Of a stretch of DNA of 45,697 nucleotides, positions 23,159 through 31,523 are shown in pieces. Where the stretch lies: NCBI GenBank assembly GCA_022446905.1, contig JAKVBT010000009.1, forward strand, positions 30,633-76,329. The letters are read 5' to 3'. Numbering within the stretch: position 1 is the first letter of the stretch; the number at the start of each line of letters is the position of its first letter. The position numbers and the translations under genes are program-made. A model generated the notes under the pieces. The model ran no database searches. It had not been told where the DNA came from and saw nothing but the letters and a program-made list of their open reading frames with translations. This DNA comes from Phycisphaerales bacterium. Its GTDB lineage: Bacteria; Planctomycetota; Phycisphaerae; Phycisphaerales; SM1A02.

Positions 23159-23862
23159 TGGCCTGCCTCCAGAGCGCTGGCATCACTGAGGTGCATACTC
23201 CTGATGTCAGCGTTCGGTCCAATCGTCGCGCGAATACTGAACTGACGAACTGGAACGTCATTGAGTTCAACTTCTTCAGAGAAGATGAGTGTTACGGTCT
23301 CGAGTAGTGGATGGTCATTGAGTGATGCAAGGAAGGCAGACACATGAACATCGGTAGGAGCAAAACCAAGCAGGCTTATGGCGGTATTCCAACGTGGCGG
23401 TTCAATTGGGGCGGTGCCTGATTCGGTAGCGGTTTGAACTCGGCTTGGCTGATTTGCAGGCCTCGCACCATCTGTCTCAGTGGGCTCAATGATTGTTGTG
23501 GTCAGTTCGAACTCCATCAAGCCAAGGCCTTCTGGCATGCGATTGATGAACTCAGCGAGAAGGACTGAGCGTGGGAGTCGGTCTACTAGGCCAGCAGCCA
23601 GCATGGCCCGTTTCTGTACTACATCCATCTGGTGTTCGAGTTCATCGAGCGTTTGAACCTGCGCTGCTGCGTGCATGTAGCGCTGTGAGACTTCGTTCCG
23701 AATATTTCGGATCTCTGTCCATGATGTGCGTTGGAGCAGAAATCCAACAGCGAGACCGGCGACAACGATGATGAATAAGGCCGTTGCTGCCAAATGCATC
23801 CGTCGATCCTGGCGGTGCTCGATGTATTCGCGAGGGAGAAAGTCGTCTGTCGTGTGGCTCAA
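23155..23862 (-). CDS. pilN: PilN-like pilus/secretion assembly protein
   Basis: A 235-residue bitopic protein. It opens with SHTTDDFLPREYIEHRQDRR, the PilN-type cytosolic peptide that binds PilM, then has one membrane helix (about residues 23-42), a coiled-coil stretch and a periplasmic domain. The open frame extends to 23913, but the start is taken as TTG 23862 because it overlaps the pilM stop as TTGA and has GGGAG 9 nt upstream. The long Thr/Pro-rich stretch at about 140-165 is a probable linker. Confidence 0.75.
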   Translation of the reverse strand: MSHTTDDFLPREYIEHRQDRRMHLAATALFIIVVAGLAVGFLLQRTSWTEIRNIRNEVSQRYMHAAAQVQTLDELEHQMDVVQKRAMLAAGLVDRLPRSVLLAEFINRMPEGLGLMEFELTTTIIEPTETDGARPANQPSRVQTATESGTAPIEPPRWNTAISLLGFAPTDVHVSAFLASLNDHPLLETVTLIFSEEVELNDVPVRQFSIRATIGPNADIRSMHLSDASALEAGQ

Positions 23863-24968
23863 GTTCGATTGCTCCCATCGGTCGTGCCTGCCAAGCCAGC
23901 AGCAATAGCCCACTGTGGGCGAATGTGCTGATGCCAGTTGTCAATGGGAACGTTGGTTTGCTCAGTATTCCACTGGCCGAGAGGGTCTCCTACGACTGCT
24001 GGAACACCAAGCGAACGTGCCAATTGCCTGCATGGCGATTGTTCTGTAGCAGCCGTTCCTGTGAACACCACGCGACCAACTTCGATGTTGTCAAAGAGGC
24101 TGCGATGGTGTCGAAGGCATAGCTGAAGTTCTTCCACAATCTCTGCGGTGTTCTTATTGCCCGCGGCACCATCACCTACTGGCAGACTCGCCATGCTGTC
24201 TGGCATAGCGCCTTGTCGACGATTGAGTGTTGCGAGGAATTGTTGTTCACTCGGACTTTCTGCTGCGGCGACAGGTACTGACTGTTCGATCCGTCTCGGG
24301 GCAGCATGGATCGCGTTGGTGCACACACTGGTATCAAAACGGCGAGCAAGCACCATTTGCCGTCCATGACCGATCGCAGCGGTTGTTCCATGCTGATCTA
24401 GATCAACATAAAGCGTTGCGCTATCAGTATCACGTTCACGTCGATTCAAGTGAGCAAATGCACGCACCATCATGCTTGCAGGTGAGTACACAGCGGCAAC
24501 CTCAAACTTGAGATCGTGGAGCATTTCGACATAGCGCAGTACGGAAGCGCGAGACATGGCGAGCAGGAGCACATCACGACCAGAGCGCATGGTGCGGCCA
24601 TTGACTGGCAGATCAATTGTGCGCAGGGTGAGATCTTCAGCAAGGTCTGGAAACCGCGACTGTGCGATGAGTTGTGGGTCCTCATCAGCTTCAATGCGGG
24701 CATAGGCCATTGAGACCATCGCTGCTGGAAGTGCCACGGCAAGCCTTCGCCCACGCCACGGGCCATCGTCAGAGATGGTTTTGAGGGCATGTGATGCGAC
24801 TTCTAGGTGGCTGCTGAGGTCAAATGGTGCCGCGTTGGGCAGTGGTGTTTCGGTAGCGGTCGCAACCGAGGTGAGGTCCTCTGAGTCCAATTGAACCAAT
24901 CTGATGGCATCGACTCCGAGATCCGCAGCAATCGGAGGCGGTCCGGACCGCTTCCAGGGCAAAGGCAT
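23859..24968 (-). CDS. pilM: PilM-like actin-fold assembly protein
   Basis: A 369-residue actin-like ATPase fold protein. The phosphate-1 motif is IAADLGVDAIRLVQL, the second is LYVDLDQHGTTAAIG, and VVFTGTAA near residue 310 corresponds to the adenosine motif. PilM binds the PilN tail at the cytoplasmic face. GGAGG (minus strand, 24977-24981) lies 8 nt before ATG 24968; in-frame starts further upstream (24983 to 25025) lack such a site. It is the first gene of the pilM-N-O-P-gspE operon. Confidence 0.82.
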   Translation of the reverse strand: MPLPWKRSGPPPIAADLGVDAIRLVQLDSEDLTSVATATETPLPNAAPFDLSSHLEVASHALKTISDDGPWRGRRLAVALPAAMVSMAYARIEADEDPQLIAQSRFPDLAEDLTLRTIDLPVNGRTMRSGRDVLLLAMSRASVLRYVEMLHDLKFEVAAVYSPASMMVRAFAHLNRRERDTDSATLYVDLDQHGTTAAIGHGRQMVLARRFDTSVCTNAIHAAPRRIEQSVPVAAAESPSEQQFLATLNRRQGAMPDSMASLPVGDGAAGNKNTAEIVEELQLCLRHHRSLFDNIEVGRVVFTGTAATEQSPCRQLARSLGVPAVVGDPLGQWNTEQTNVPIDNWHQHIRPQWAIAAGLAGTTDGSNRT

Positions 24969-24990
24969 GCGCAAGTCCTCCATTGAGAGA

Positions 24991-25006
24991 TGACCCTCAA
25001 GGGTCA
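24991..25006. promoter_or_regulatory. Inverted repeat upstream of the pil operon
   Basis: TGACCC at 24991-24996 and GGGTCA at 25001-25006 form a 6-bp inverted repeat around TCAA, just upstream of the pilM Shine-Dalgarno. It could be a small operator or an mRNA hairpin; there is no further support. Confidence 0.25.
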
Positions 25007-25121
25007 TGAGGTCTCGTCGGCACAATGCATGGCAGACTGAATCTCGCTCAGAGTGCTGGGCCGACCCTTGCAGATGGCCGTTGGTCTGTACCGGTTGTGT
25101 CGGATTGCAATGTTGGGGTGG

Positions 25122-25859
25122 TCAGGCTGGGAGGTTTGGAAAGGCCAGGCGCGTTGCTTGCGAACCTTCCCCAAGAAGATCTCGGATGTGCACAGCGAGC
25201 AACGCTGCAGCACGCCGGGGCGTTTCTTGGTCCGCAGGTGGGTCGGGCTGATTCTGGTTGAGGCTGGCGAGATAGTGCACAGTGCTGGGTCGTACTCGGT
25301 GATCTCCAGAGATCGGATTGGCAACTACCCCACCAGCGGCGACCCGGAACCCCAAGCTTTCTGCATTCTCAGGAAGTGGTTCGCCGGTTGTGGCATCACA
25401 GTGCATTTGTGGCATCCAGCCTACGGATTGAAGAAGTCCACATTGGAAATGGGTCAACTGGGTATAGGCACAATCGACCTGTCCAGCGCCTTCCAGCATC
25501 ACATGCAGGTGTTCAAACACATCCGGGTGCGGATCTCGATCCGTCAGGAGGCGCTGCGTGAGATCAACTGCATAGATAGCGAGTCGGTTGGCTTGCAGAT
25601 TTTGGCGAACAGGCCAATAGACATCCTGCAGGCTCCACTCGGTCAGCGTGCAGAGTTCACGATCATCCTTTTGAATCCAAGCCAGTTGCCCACGTGTCAT
25701 CGGTTCAAATCCGCCGCCAAACGACCCATTGGGTCGTAGCGCGCCCTTGGCCAGCCCTCGGATAATGCCATGTTGGTGCGTCAGTACAGAGACAGTCTGG
25801 GAGGTCTCGGAGTACTCCCATCGCCGCAGCACAATTGCATCATCCACCAGTCGAGGCAT
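25122..25859 (-). CDS. recO: DNA repair protein RecO
   Basis: A 245-residue RecO, which anneals single-stranded DNA and loads RecA with RecR. The N-terminal OB-fold domain has the family start DDAIVLRRWEYSETSQTVSVLT and GIIRGLAKGALRP; the helical domain follows with FQCGLLQSVGWMP and a short region at about 155-180 where zinc-binding Cys are found in some RecO proteins; here only one Cys remains (MHCDATTG). The upstream GACACT on the minus strand ends 6 nt before ATG 25859, a weak leaderless-type -10. Divergent from parA and 153 nt upstream of pilM. Confidence 0.88.
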   Translation of the reverse strand: MPRLVDDAIVLRRWEYSETSQTVSVLTHQHGIIRGLAKGALRPNGSFGGGFEPMTRGQLAWIQKDDRELCTLTEWSLQDVYWPVRQNLQANRLAIYAVDLTQRLLTDRDPHPDVFEHLHVMLEGAGQVDCAYTQLTHFQCGLLQSVGWMPQMHCDATTGEPLPENAESLGFRVAAGGVVANPISGDHRVRPSTVHYLASLNQNQPDPPADQETPRRAAALLAVHIRDLLGEGSQATRLAFPNLPA

Positions 25860-25925
25860 ATCAGCAGTGTCGCGGATCCATCCACGAAGGGCCAGTCCGC
25901 ACTGCCATCAGCCGCCCGGGTCGCG

Positions 25926-25931
25926 TACACT
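25926..25931 (+). promoter_or_regulatory. -10 element TACACT for leaderless parA
   Basis: TACACT ends 7 nt before ATG 25939. There is no Shine-Dalgarno; the open frame continues upstream into recO on the other strand, so this element fixes the start at MSTAGRTVAVINQKGG. Confidence 0.45.
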
Positions 25932-25938
25932 CGCATTC

Positions 25939-26817
25939 ATGAGCACCGCTGGGCGTACGGTCGCAGTGATCAACCAGAAGGGCGGCGTGGGCAAGACGAC
26001 CACGACGGTCAATTTGGGTGCTGGCCTGGCAGCACTTGGCTGCCGGACGTGTCTGATCGACCTCGATCCGCAGGCCCACCTCTCGCTGCATCTGGGAATT
26101 CGCCCTGCTGCCGATGATCCGACCGTATACGACCTGCTTCTGGATCAGGATCTGCCTGCTCAGGAGGTCGCGGTGCGGATTGAGCCCAATCTCGATCTTG
26201 TACCGGCTGAAACCGATCTCGCAGCTGTGGAAACAGAGCTTGCCACAGCGCCCGACCGGCACACGCGGCTGGCCCACACGCTGGCCAATTCAAATATGTG
26301 GGATGCGGTTCTGATCGATTGCCCACCCAGTCTTGGGACACTCACGCTCAACGCGCTGTCCGCAGCCAGCGAGGTTTTTGTTCCAATGCAGGCGCACTTC
26401 CTTGCCTTGCAGGGTGTAGGCAAGTTGTTGGAGACCATCGGGTTGGTCTGTGGTTCAGTGAATCCATCGCTTCAGGTCAGCGGCATTGTGCTGTGTATGC
26501 ATGAGACCCAAACCACGCTGGCAAGAGAAGTCGTGCAGGATCTCAGTGATTTTCTTGAGTCAGCCCGATCGCAGGATGTTCCATGGCGGGACTGTCGCGT
26601 TTTGACACCGGCAATACGTCGCAACATCAAGTTGGCTGAGGCCCCCTCATTTGGTCAGTCGATTCATGCTTACGACCCAACCTCCCGCGGTGCTGAAGAC
26701 TATTTAGCATTGGCCCAAGATGTGCTTACGATGTGGGATCAGGGTTTTTCAGATGCATCGCAACAGGCCGATGTCTCAGAATCGCCGGCCGAAGTGACCC
26801 CAAAATCCGTTGATTGA
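25939..26817 (+). CDS. parA: ParA/Soj-family ATPase
   Basis: A 292-residue ParA-type ATPase of chromosome or cargo segregation. The deviant Walker A KGGVGKTT is at residues 13-20 and the family segments LIDLDPQAHLSLHLG, VLIDCPPSLGTLTLNAL and GIVLCMH follow. No parB is adjacent; vanZ- and murJ-like genes follow instead. The C-terminus carries a short extension after LAQDVL. The next gene starts inside its last codons. Confidence 0.92.
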   Translation: MSTAGRTVAVINQKGGVGKTTTTVNLGAGLAALGCRTCLIDLDPQAHLSLHLGIRPAADDPTVYDLLLDQDLPAQEVAVRIEPNLDLVPAETDLAAVETELATAPDRHTRLAHTLANSNMWDAVLIDCPPSLGTLTLNALSAASEVFVPMQAHFLALQGVGKLLETIGLVCGSVNPSLQVSGIVLCMHETQTTLAREVVQDLSDFLESARSQDVPWRDCRVLTPAIRRNIKLAEAPSFGQSIHAYDPTSRGAEDYLALAQDVLTMWDQGFSDASQQADVSESPAEVTPKSVD

Positions 26818-27625
26818 CCAGGCGGTTCGACAGTCTGCTGTGCGAACTTGGCGTTTCACGCTGTTGGTCTACTTTCTTGTTCTGACGACCCTGACCCATT
26901 GGCCGACGATGGATCCATTAGGGCCTGAGCATCCATCCCCAGACAAGTTGGCCCACTTTTTGGCGATGGGGATTCTGACGATCTTGGTGGAGCGTTCCAG
27001 AATGCTGCCACGAAGCTGGTTGGCGATCGTGTGTGTGGTGGTCTGGGCGTGGGTAGACGAGTGGACTCAAGGATTGGCATCCAGCCAGCGGGATGCATCT
27101 TGGTCCGACATCATTGCTGGTTGGCTGGGAGTGATGGCGGCGGGTGTTGTTCTGATGGCGCTGCGTCCACCCAAGGCTGCGTCCAACACTTCTCCTTGGC
27201 GACGTGTCGAAGCCACGATTGATGTGATGGTTGCCCGTGGTGGCGGGGGAGTGCTGGCGGCGGCTGTTGCCTCGCTCGTTTGTATTGTTTCATTTCCACT
27301 GTGGTTTGCTTTCTTTTGGAACGCATTGGGGTGGTCGCAGGCGAGCATCTGCGTATTACTGTCCCTAGCAACCGGCCTAGTCACAGCAGCTCCACTGATT
27401 TTGCGGTCCTGGAATCGTGGAGGTGGTCCATCATGGCCACTGCCACAGCCAGCGGTCTGGTTACTGGCTCCAGGTGGAGTCCTCCTTGGATGGTGGGTGA
27501 ACCAGACCTTGCTTGCAGCTGGACTGGCTGGTCTTGGATGGTCGATGATGGTGCTCGGCGCTGTGGATGGTCTCGCTATTGCGGTACGGCTTGGGTGGAT
27601 TCGAGCAGAGCGTGTGAGCGTGTAA
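26810..27625 (+). CDS. VanZ-like membrane protein
   Basis: A 271-residue membrane protein. The first half carries the VanZ-like pattern: an N-terminal helix, PSPDKLAHFLAMG, a second helix, and WAWVDEWTQGLASSQRDASWSDIIAGWLG. The second half has four more hydrophobic segments (about residues 150-265) beyond the usual VanZ length. VanZ-like proteins are linked to glycopeptide tolerance or cell-envelope roles, but for most the function is unknown. The start is TTG 26810, overlapping parA by 8 nt; GTG 26840 is a reasonable alternative. The stop overlaps murJ as TAATG. Confidence 0.75.
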   Translation: MIDQAVRQSAVRTWRFTLLVYFLVLTTLTHWPTMDPLGPEHPSPDKLAHFLAMGILTILVERSRMLPRSWLAIVCVVVWAWVDEWTQGLASSQRDASWSDIIAGWLGVMAAGVVLMALRPPKAASNTSPWRRVEATIDVMVARGGGGVLAAAVASLVCIVSFPLWFAFFWNALGWSQASICVLLSLATGLVTAAPLILRSWNRGGGPSWPLPQPAVWLLAPGGVLLGWWVNQTLLAAGLAGLGWSMMVLGAVDGLAIAVRLGWIRAERVSV

Positions 27626-29208
27626 TGAGCGACGGCTTCGAAAGAAACACTCGAACGGTCATGCTTTTGACCGCTGCCAGTCGGGTGGCGGGTCTGGTTC
27701 GCGAATCTGTTCTAAGTCGCTTGATTGGCACTAGTGAGGCAATGAGCGCGTTTGCATTTGCGTTTCTAATCCCCAATTTATTTCGCAGACTTTTTGGCGA
27801 AGGCGCGCTATCAGCAGCCTTCCTGCCGACCTATCAACGTCTAGTTGACAGCGATCAGCAAAAAGCAGCGGCGCTCGCTGGTGGAATGATCGGATTGCTG
27901 TCTTTGGCACTTGGTGTCGTGGTTGTATTTGGGGAGATGATGTTATTCCTCATATCTGCAGCAGCCGAGCACACACATGATTGGCTTTGGTTGATGATGT
28001 TGATGCTTCCATACATGCCTTTGGTGTGTGTGGTTGCAATCGCTGGTGCCATGCTGCATGTTCACGGGCGATTTGGACCAACAGCTGCAGCGCCCATTTT
28101 GCTCAACGGCTGTCTGATCGTTACGGCCTTACTTGGCGCGTGGTACTTCGGGGTTGATGATCATGCCCGGCGACTCAAAGTGGTTGCTCTGCTTTCAGGT
28201 GCGGTGGTTCTTGCTGGCGCTTTACAAGTGGCTTGGTCGCTTTTGGCATTACGCAAGCATGTTTCGTTGCGTTTGGATATTCAGGCAGCTACGGATCCGA
28301 TACTCGAAGTCATTCGCCGCGCCGGCCCGATGATGCTCGGCTTGGGTGTACTGCAGATCAATACGCTTATCGACGGGCTGATTGCCTCATGGCCTCTATT
28401 CAGTTCAACCATTTTTGGTGTGGCGTATCCACTTGATGTGCACAGCATGGCAGACCTCAGCTTTGCACAGCGTTTGTATCAGTTCCCACTTGGAGTCTTC
28501 GGTATTGCGGTGGCGACGGCGATCTATCCATTGCTTTCGCGACGATCAGAAGACCACACTGCATTTGTCGATACTGTGCGTCGTGGCACACGTCTGGTGC
28601 TGTTTATTGGTCTCCCCGCCGGCATTGGCCTGATGTTTGTGCGTTTGCCTTTGGTTGAAGTCATTCTTCAGGGCGGACAGTTTGGTGCGTCAGACTCCGA
28701 TCGTGTGGCATTTGTACTGTTGGGATATGCGGCGAGTGTATGGGCCTATGCGCTGATTCAAGTGTTAACGCGGGCGTTCTATGCTCGTGATGAAGTAATG
28801 ACGCCAGTGCGTGTGGCGATGGGCATGGTGGCTTTGAATCTGTCACTCAATGTCACGCTCATTTGGACGCCACTAGGGGTCGCCGGATTGGCCTGGTCCA
28901 CTGCTATATGCGCGGTGCTTCAATCGCTATTGCTCGGCTATTTGCTACATCAGCGGCAGGTTTTGCTGTGGTGCTCTTCAGTCCAAGTATCAATTCTGAA
29001 GTCGCTCGCATTGACGGCTGCTATGGCGGTTTGTTTGGCGATCTTGTTGTGGGTGATGCCGACTCCAACGAGTTGGGGGCAATCTCTATTGTCGCTTGCT
29101 CTGATGACCGTCCTAGGAGGGGGGATCTATTGGGGAGGCGCCATCTTCTGGCGTATGTCAGAGTGGCGGTGGGCCTTGGGGCGTGATGGGGTCAGCACAG
29201 AATCGTAA
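27625..29208 (+). CDS. murJ: Lipid II flippase MurJ
   Basis: A 527-residue MATE/MOP-type flippase that moves lipid II across the inner membrane for peptidoglycan synthesis. It starts with SRVAGLVRESVLSRLIG and LIPNLFRRLFGEGALSAAFLP, the signature N-terminus of MurJ (formerly MviN), and has about 14 hydrophobic helices over normal length. The reading frame is open far upstream, but the ATG at 27625 overlaps the vanZ stop as TAATG. A functional MurJ fits reports that planctomycetes possess peptidoglycan. Confidence 0.93.
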   Translation: MSDGFERNTRTVMLLTAASRVAGLVRESVLSRLIGTSEAMSAFAFAFLIPNLFRRLFGEGALSAAFLPTYQRLVDSDQQKAAALAGGMIGLLSLALGVVVVFGEMMLFLISAAAEHTHDWLWLMMLMLPYMPLVCVVAIAGAMLHVHGRFGPTAAAPILLNGCLIVTALLGAWYFGVDDHARRLKVVALLSGAVVLAGALQVAWSLLALRKHVSLRLDIQAATDPILEVIRRAGPMMLGLGVLQINTLIDGLIASWPLFSSTIFGVAYPLDVHSMADLSFAQRLYQFPLGVFGIAVATAIYPLLSRRSEDHTAFVDTVRRGTRLVLFIGLPAGIGLMFVRLPLVEVILQGGQFGASDSDRVAFVLLGYAASVWAYALIQVLTRAFYARDEVMTPVRVAMGMVALNLSLNVTLIWTPLGVAGLAWSTAICAVLQSLLLGYLLHQRQVLLWCSSVQVSILKSLALTAAMAVCLAILLWVMPTPTSWGQSLLSLALMTVLGGGIYWGGAIFWRMSEWRWALGRDGVSTES

Positions 29209-29252
29209 TCCTTGTGCTGTCGTGGTTCTTTAGAACACATATTTCTATTTGA

Positions 29253-30614
29253 TCAAGGCAGTGAGTGAGCGGTCCATTCAGCGCCCTGACGCTTGACGTG
29301 GCGGTAGAGCGTGTCACGCTCAACAGGACGAAGCCCTGCTTCTCGAATCACACGGTGGAGATCTGCCACACTGGTTTCCTGATGAGTTCCAGCGCCATCG
29401 ACCTTGGTAATGTCGTACCAAACGATCGTGCCATCAATATCATCAGCACCAGCAACCTGAAGCATCAACTGGCTCAAGGGGAGAGTCTGCATGATCCAGA
29501 ATGCCTTCATGTGCGGGACATTGTCGAGCATCAGACGGGCAATGGCCATCGTGCGAAGATTCTCTACGCCCGTTGGTCCGTAGAGATGTTGTAGTTCGCT
29601 GTCATCGGGGATAAACGGAAGTGGGATGCAAGTCTGGTACCACCCAGTTTGGCACGTGCCGAGTAAGGGCAGGCGATCTTCGGGGTACATCTTCTCTGGC
29701 CCAGTGAGTACTACGGCAGGTTCCATCTGACCATGACTGTTGATCGATTCTTGGATCGGTATTTTCTGAGTGCGCGCCCATGCCTGTAATGTGACATCTT
29801 GCTGTTCACGTAGCAGCATCATGTGCCCGATGCGTTCCGGTCTGGACTCGACATGTCCGTACAACATGGTGGCATTGGTATGTATGCCTAACTCGTGAGC
29901 CATGCGGTGCACATCTTGCCATGCATCGCCACGGATCTTGCCTTTAAAAGCCTCATCGTGGACGCGGTCATCAAAGACTTCCGCGCCGCCACCAGGTAGT
30001 GATCCGAGTCCGGCTTCTCGAAGATCCATCAAGACAGCTCGAATGCCCTCAGCGCCATCTCGACCGCGACGGCTGATGCGAGCAAGGTGCACAATTTCCA
30101 CGGCAGTAAATGCTTTGATGTGCACATCCGGGGCAACTTCCTGAATCGTGCGCAGCATGTCAAGGTAGTACTCAAAGGGAAGCCATGGATGCAGGCCTCC
30201 AACGATGTGCATTTCAGTGGCCCCAGATTCAGCAGCACGCTGTGCTTCAACTCGAATCTCATCAATCGAATACTCATAAGCGCCGTCCTGATCTTTCTTG
30301 CGATGAAAGGCGCAGAAACTGCAGGAGAGTGCGCAAATGTTTGAGTAATTGAGATGGCGATTGACGTTGTAGTAGGCCACATCGCCATGCATCCGACGGC
30401 GGGCGAGGTTGGCCAATTCACACACGCCCCATAAATCAGATGACTGATACAGGGCGATCCCGTCTTCAGCGTTGAGCCGAACGCCGTGCTGAACCTTTTC
30501 GGCAATTGAGCCGAGTTTGGGGTCTGTCTGTGGGCCGGGCTGAACGGGCAAAGTGGTCATGAGATCAGTCATGGTAGTGCTCTGCAGCCTGTCAAGCCTG
30601 TGTTGGCCAGTCAT
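29253..30614 (-). CDS. mqnE: Aminodeoxyfutalosine synthase MqnE (radical SAM) with insertion
   Basis: A 453-residue radical SAM enzyme of the futalosine route to menaquinone. It joins the enolpyruvyl benzoate precursor to the adenosyl radical and releases CO2. The cluster motif is NICALSCSFCAF with Cys94, Cys98 and Cys101. Family segments follow: ATEMHIVGGLHPWLPFEYY, KAFTAVEIVHLAR, AGLGSLPGGGAEVF, LGIHTNATMLYGH and, near the end, GADDIDGTIVW and RPVERDTLYRHV. At about residues 272-325 there is an extra segment (QAWARTQKIPIQE... to ...CQTGWYQ) between the QQDVT and IPLPFIPDDSEL motifs, where most homologues have only a few residues. AGG lies 4 nt before ATG 30614; ATG 30572 is an alternative start. 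Converges with murJ. Confidence 0.9.
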   Translation of the reverse strand: MTGQHRLDRLQSTTMTDLMTTLPVQPGPQTDPKLGSIAEKVQHGVRLNAEDGIALYQSSDLWGVCELANLARRRMHGDVAYYNVNRHLNYSNICALSCSFCAFHRKKDQDGAYEYSIDEIRVEAQRAAESGATEMHIVGGLHPWLPFEYYLDMLRTIQEVAPDVHIKAFTAVEIVHLARISRRGRDGAEGIRAVLMDLREAGLGSLPGGGAEVFDDRVHDEAFKGKIRGDAWQDVHRMAHELGIHTNATMLYGHVESRPERIGHMMLLREQQDVTLQAWARTQKIPIQESINSHGQMEPAVVLTGPEKMYPEDRLPLLGTCQTGWYQTCIPLPFIPDDSELQHLYGPTGVENLRTMAIARLMLDNVPHMKAFWIMQTLPLSQLMLQVAGADDIDGTIVWYDITKVDGAGTHQETSVADLHRVIREAGLRPVERDTLYRHVKRQGAEWTAHSLP

Positions 30615-30707
30615 TCAACCTGAGGGGCTTGGGACGGTCATTCCGCTCAGTTTCTCAGGATTCACACAAGCGCATTCCTGTCCTAGTCGATTGTCCTTGG
30701 TGGACCC

Positions 30708-30917
30708 ATGACACATTCTTCCCATCCATTCAGGCCTTCCGAACCCGTGCCATTGCCCTTGCCGTTTCCTGTAGAAACAGCGCGAGTTGGTCACAAGGCG
30801 GCATATCGGCTGCAAGAACTGGCCCGGCGATCGAATCGCCAAATCGATGCGATGGCGTTTCAAATGCGATGTTTGGGATGGTTTGACTCTGAGCGTGACG
30901 GCCCGCGGGCTGCGTGA
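30708..30917 (+). CDS. Possible small protein upstream of mobA
   Basis: A 69-residue open frame in the 335-nt gap between mqnE and mobA. The product starts with a Pro-rich stretch (PFRPSEPVPLPLPFPVE) followed by a helical part AAYRLQELARRSNRQIDAM. GGTGG lies 4 nt before ATG 30708. It ends before the mobA -10 element, so it could be an independent small gene or nothing. I do not recognise it. The rest of the gap, 30615-30707, holds nothing I can support. Confidence 0.35.
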   Translation: MTHSSHPFRPSEPVPLPLPFPVETARVGHKAAYRLQELARRSNRQIDAMAFQMRCLGWFDSERDGPRAA

Positions 30918-30935
30918 GAAATCGCGGTGAACGGA

Positions 30936-30941
30936 TACGCT
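30936..30941 (+). promoter_or_regulatory. -10 element TACGCT for leaderless mobA
   Basis: TACGCT ends 8 nt before ATG 30950. It favours ATG 30950 over GTG 30914, which lies upstream of the element and would overlap the small frame before it. Confidence 0.35.
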
Positions 30942-30949
30942 GTTCACTG

Positions 30950-31516
30950 ATGTGCTGTGACTCCCAATCCAAAGTTCCATTAGCCGCCGCCATACTCGTT
31001 GGCGGTCGGGCACGTCGTATGGGCCGGCCCAAGCAGTCGGTGTTGTGGCAGGATGAGCAGACGATGGGTCAACGCATGGTGTTGTTGGCGCGAAGCGTGT
31101 GCGAGACGGTCCTCGCCAGTGGGCCAACGGGTTCGTTAGATGGCGTCCAGTGTCTCGAAGATGCGACAAGTTGGGAAGGCCAAGGGCCATTGTCGGGGAT
31201 AGCAACAGCGCTGATGAGCGGTTTGGCAGAGCGGTGGCTGATCATGCCTTGTGACATGCCAGCCTTGACTACTGAGGATCTCCACCGACTCATTGCGATG
31301 GAATCAACATTGGCGTGTTGTGCAGTGGAGGGACATATCAGGCCACTTCCCATGTGCGTGCATGCGTCACTTGGATTGAGTCTTAGCCAATTTCTTCATG
31401 GTGGTGGACGCCGTGTGCAAGATTGGACTGAGCTTCATGAACCCGCCATCATGCCGCTGGCCGCTGATCGTGCGATCAACATCAATCGTCCCGAAGATCT
31501 CCCTACACCCAATTGA
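30950..31516 (+). CDS. mobA: Molybdenum cofactor guanylyltransferase MobA-like
   Basis: A 188-residue nucleotidyltransferase that adds GMP to molybdopterin to make the bis-MGD cofactor. The nucleotide-binding start AAILVGGRARRMGRPK is a close variant of L-A-G-G-x-S-x-R-M-G-x-D-K, with Lys kept. CDMPAL (metal-binding Asp) and the closing NINRPEDL (usual N-I-N-T-P-x-D) follow. It converges with a molybdopterin oxidoreductase gene that needs this cofactor; the two stops are 7 nt apart. GTG 30914 would add 12 residues. Confidence 0.85.
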   Translation: MCCDSQSKVPLAAAILVGGRARRMGRPKQSVLWQDEQTMGQRMVLLARSVCETVLASGPTGSLDGVQCLEDATSWEGQGPLSGIATALMSGLAERWLIMPCDMPALTTEDLHRLIAMESTLACCAVEGHIRPLPMCVHASLGLSLSQFLHGGGRRVQDWTELHEPAIMPLAADRAININRPEDLPTPN

Positions 31517-31523
31517 GTGGCGT

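Noticed and set aside
30615-31205. 196-residue minus-strand frame opposite mobA
   Set aside because: Composition is atypical (Pro, Arg, His, Ser-rich), there is no start signal, and it lies opposite the real mobA.
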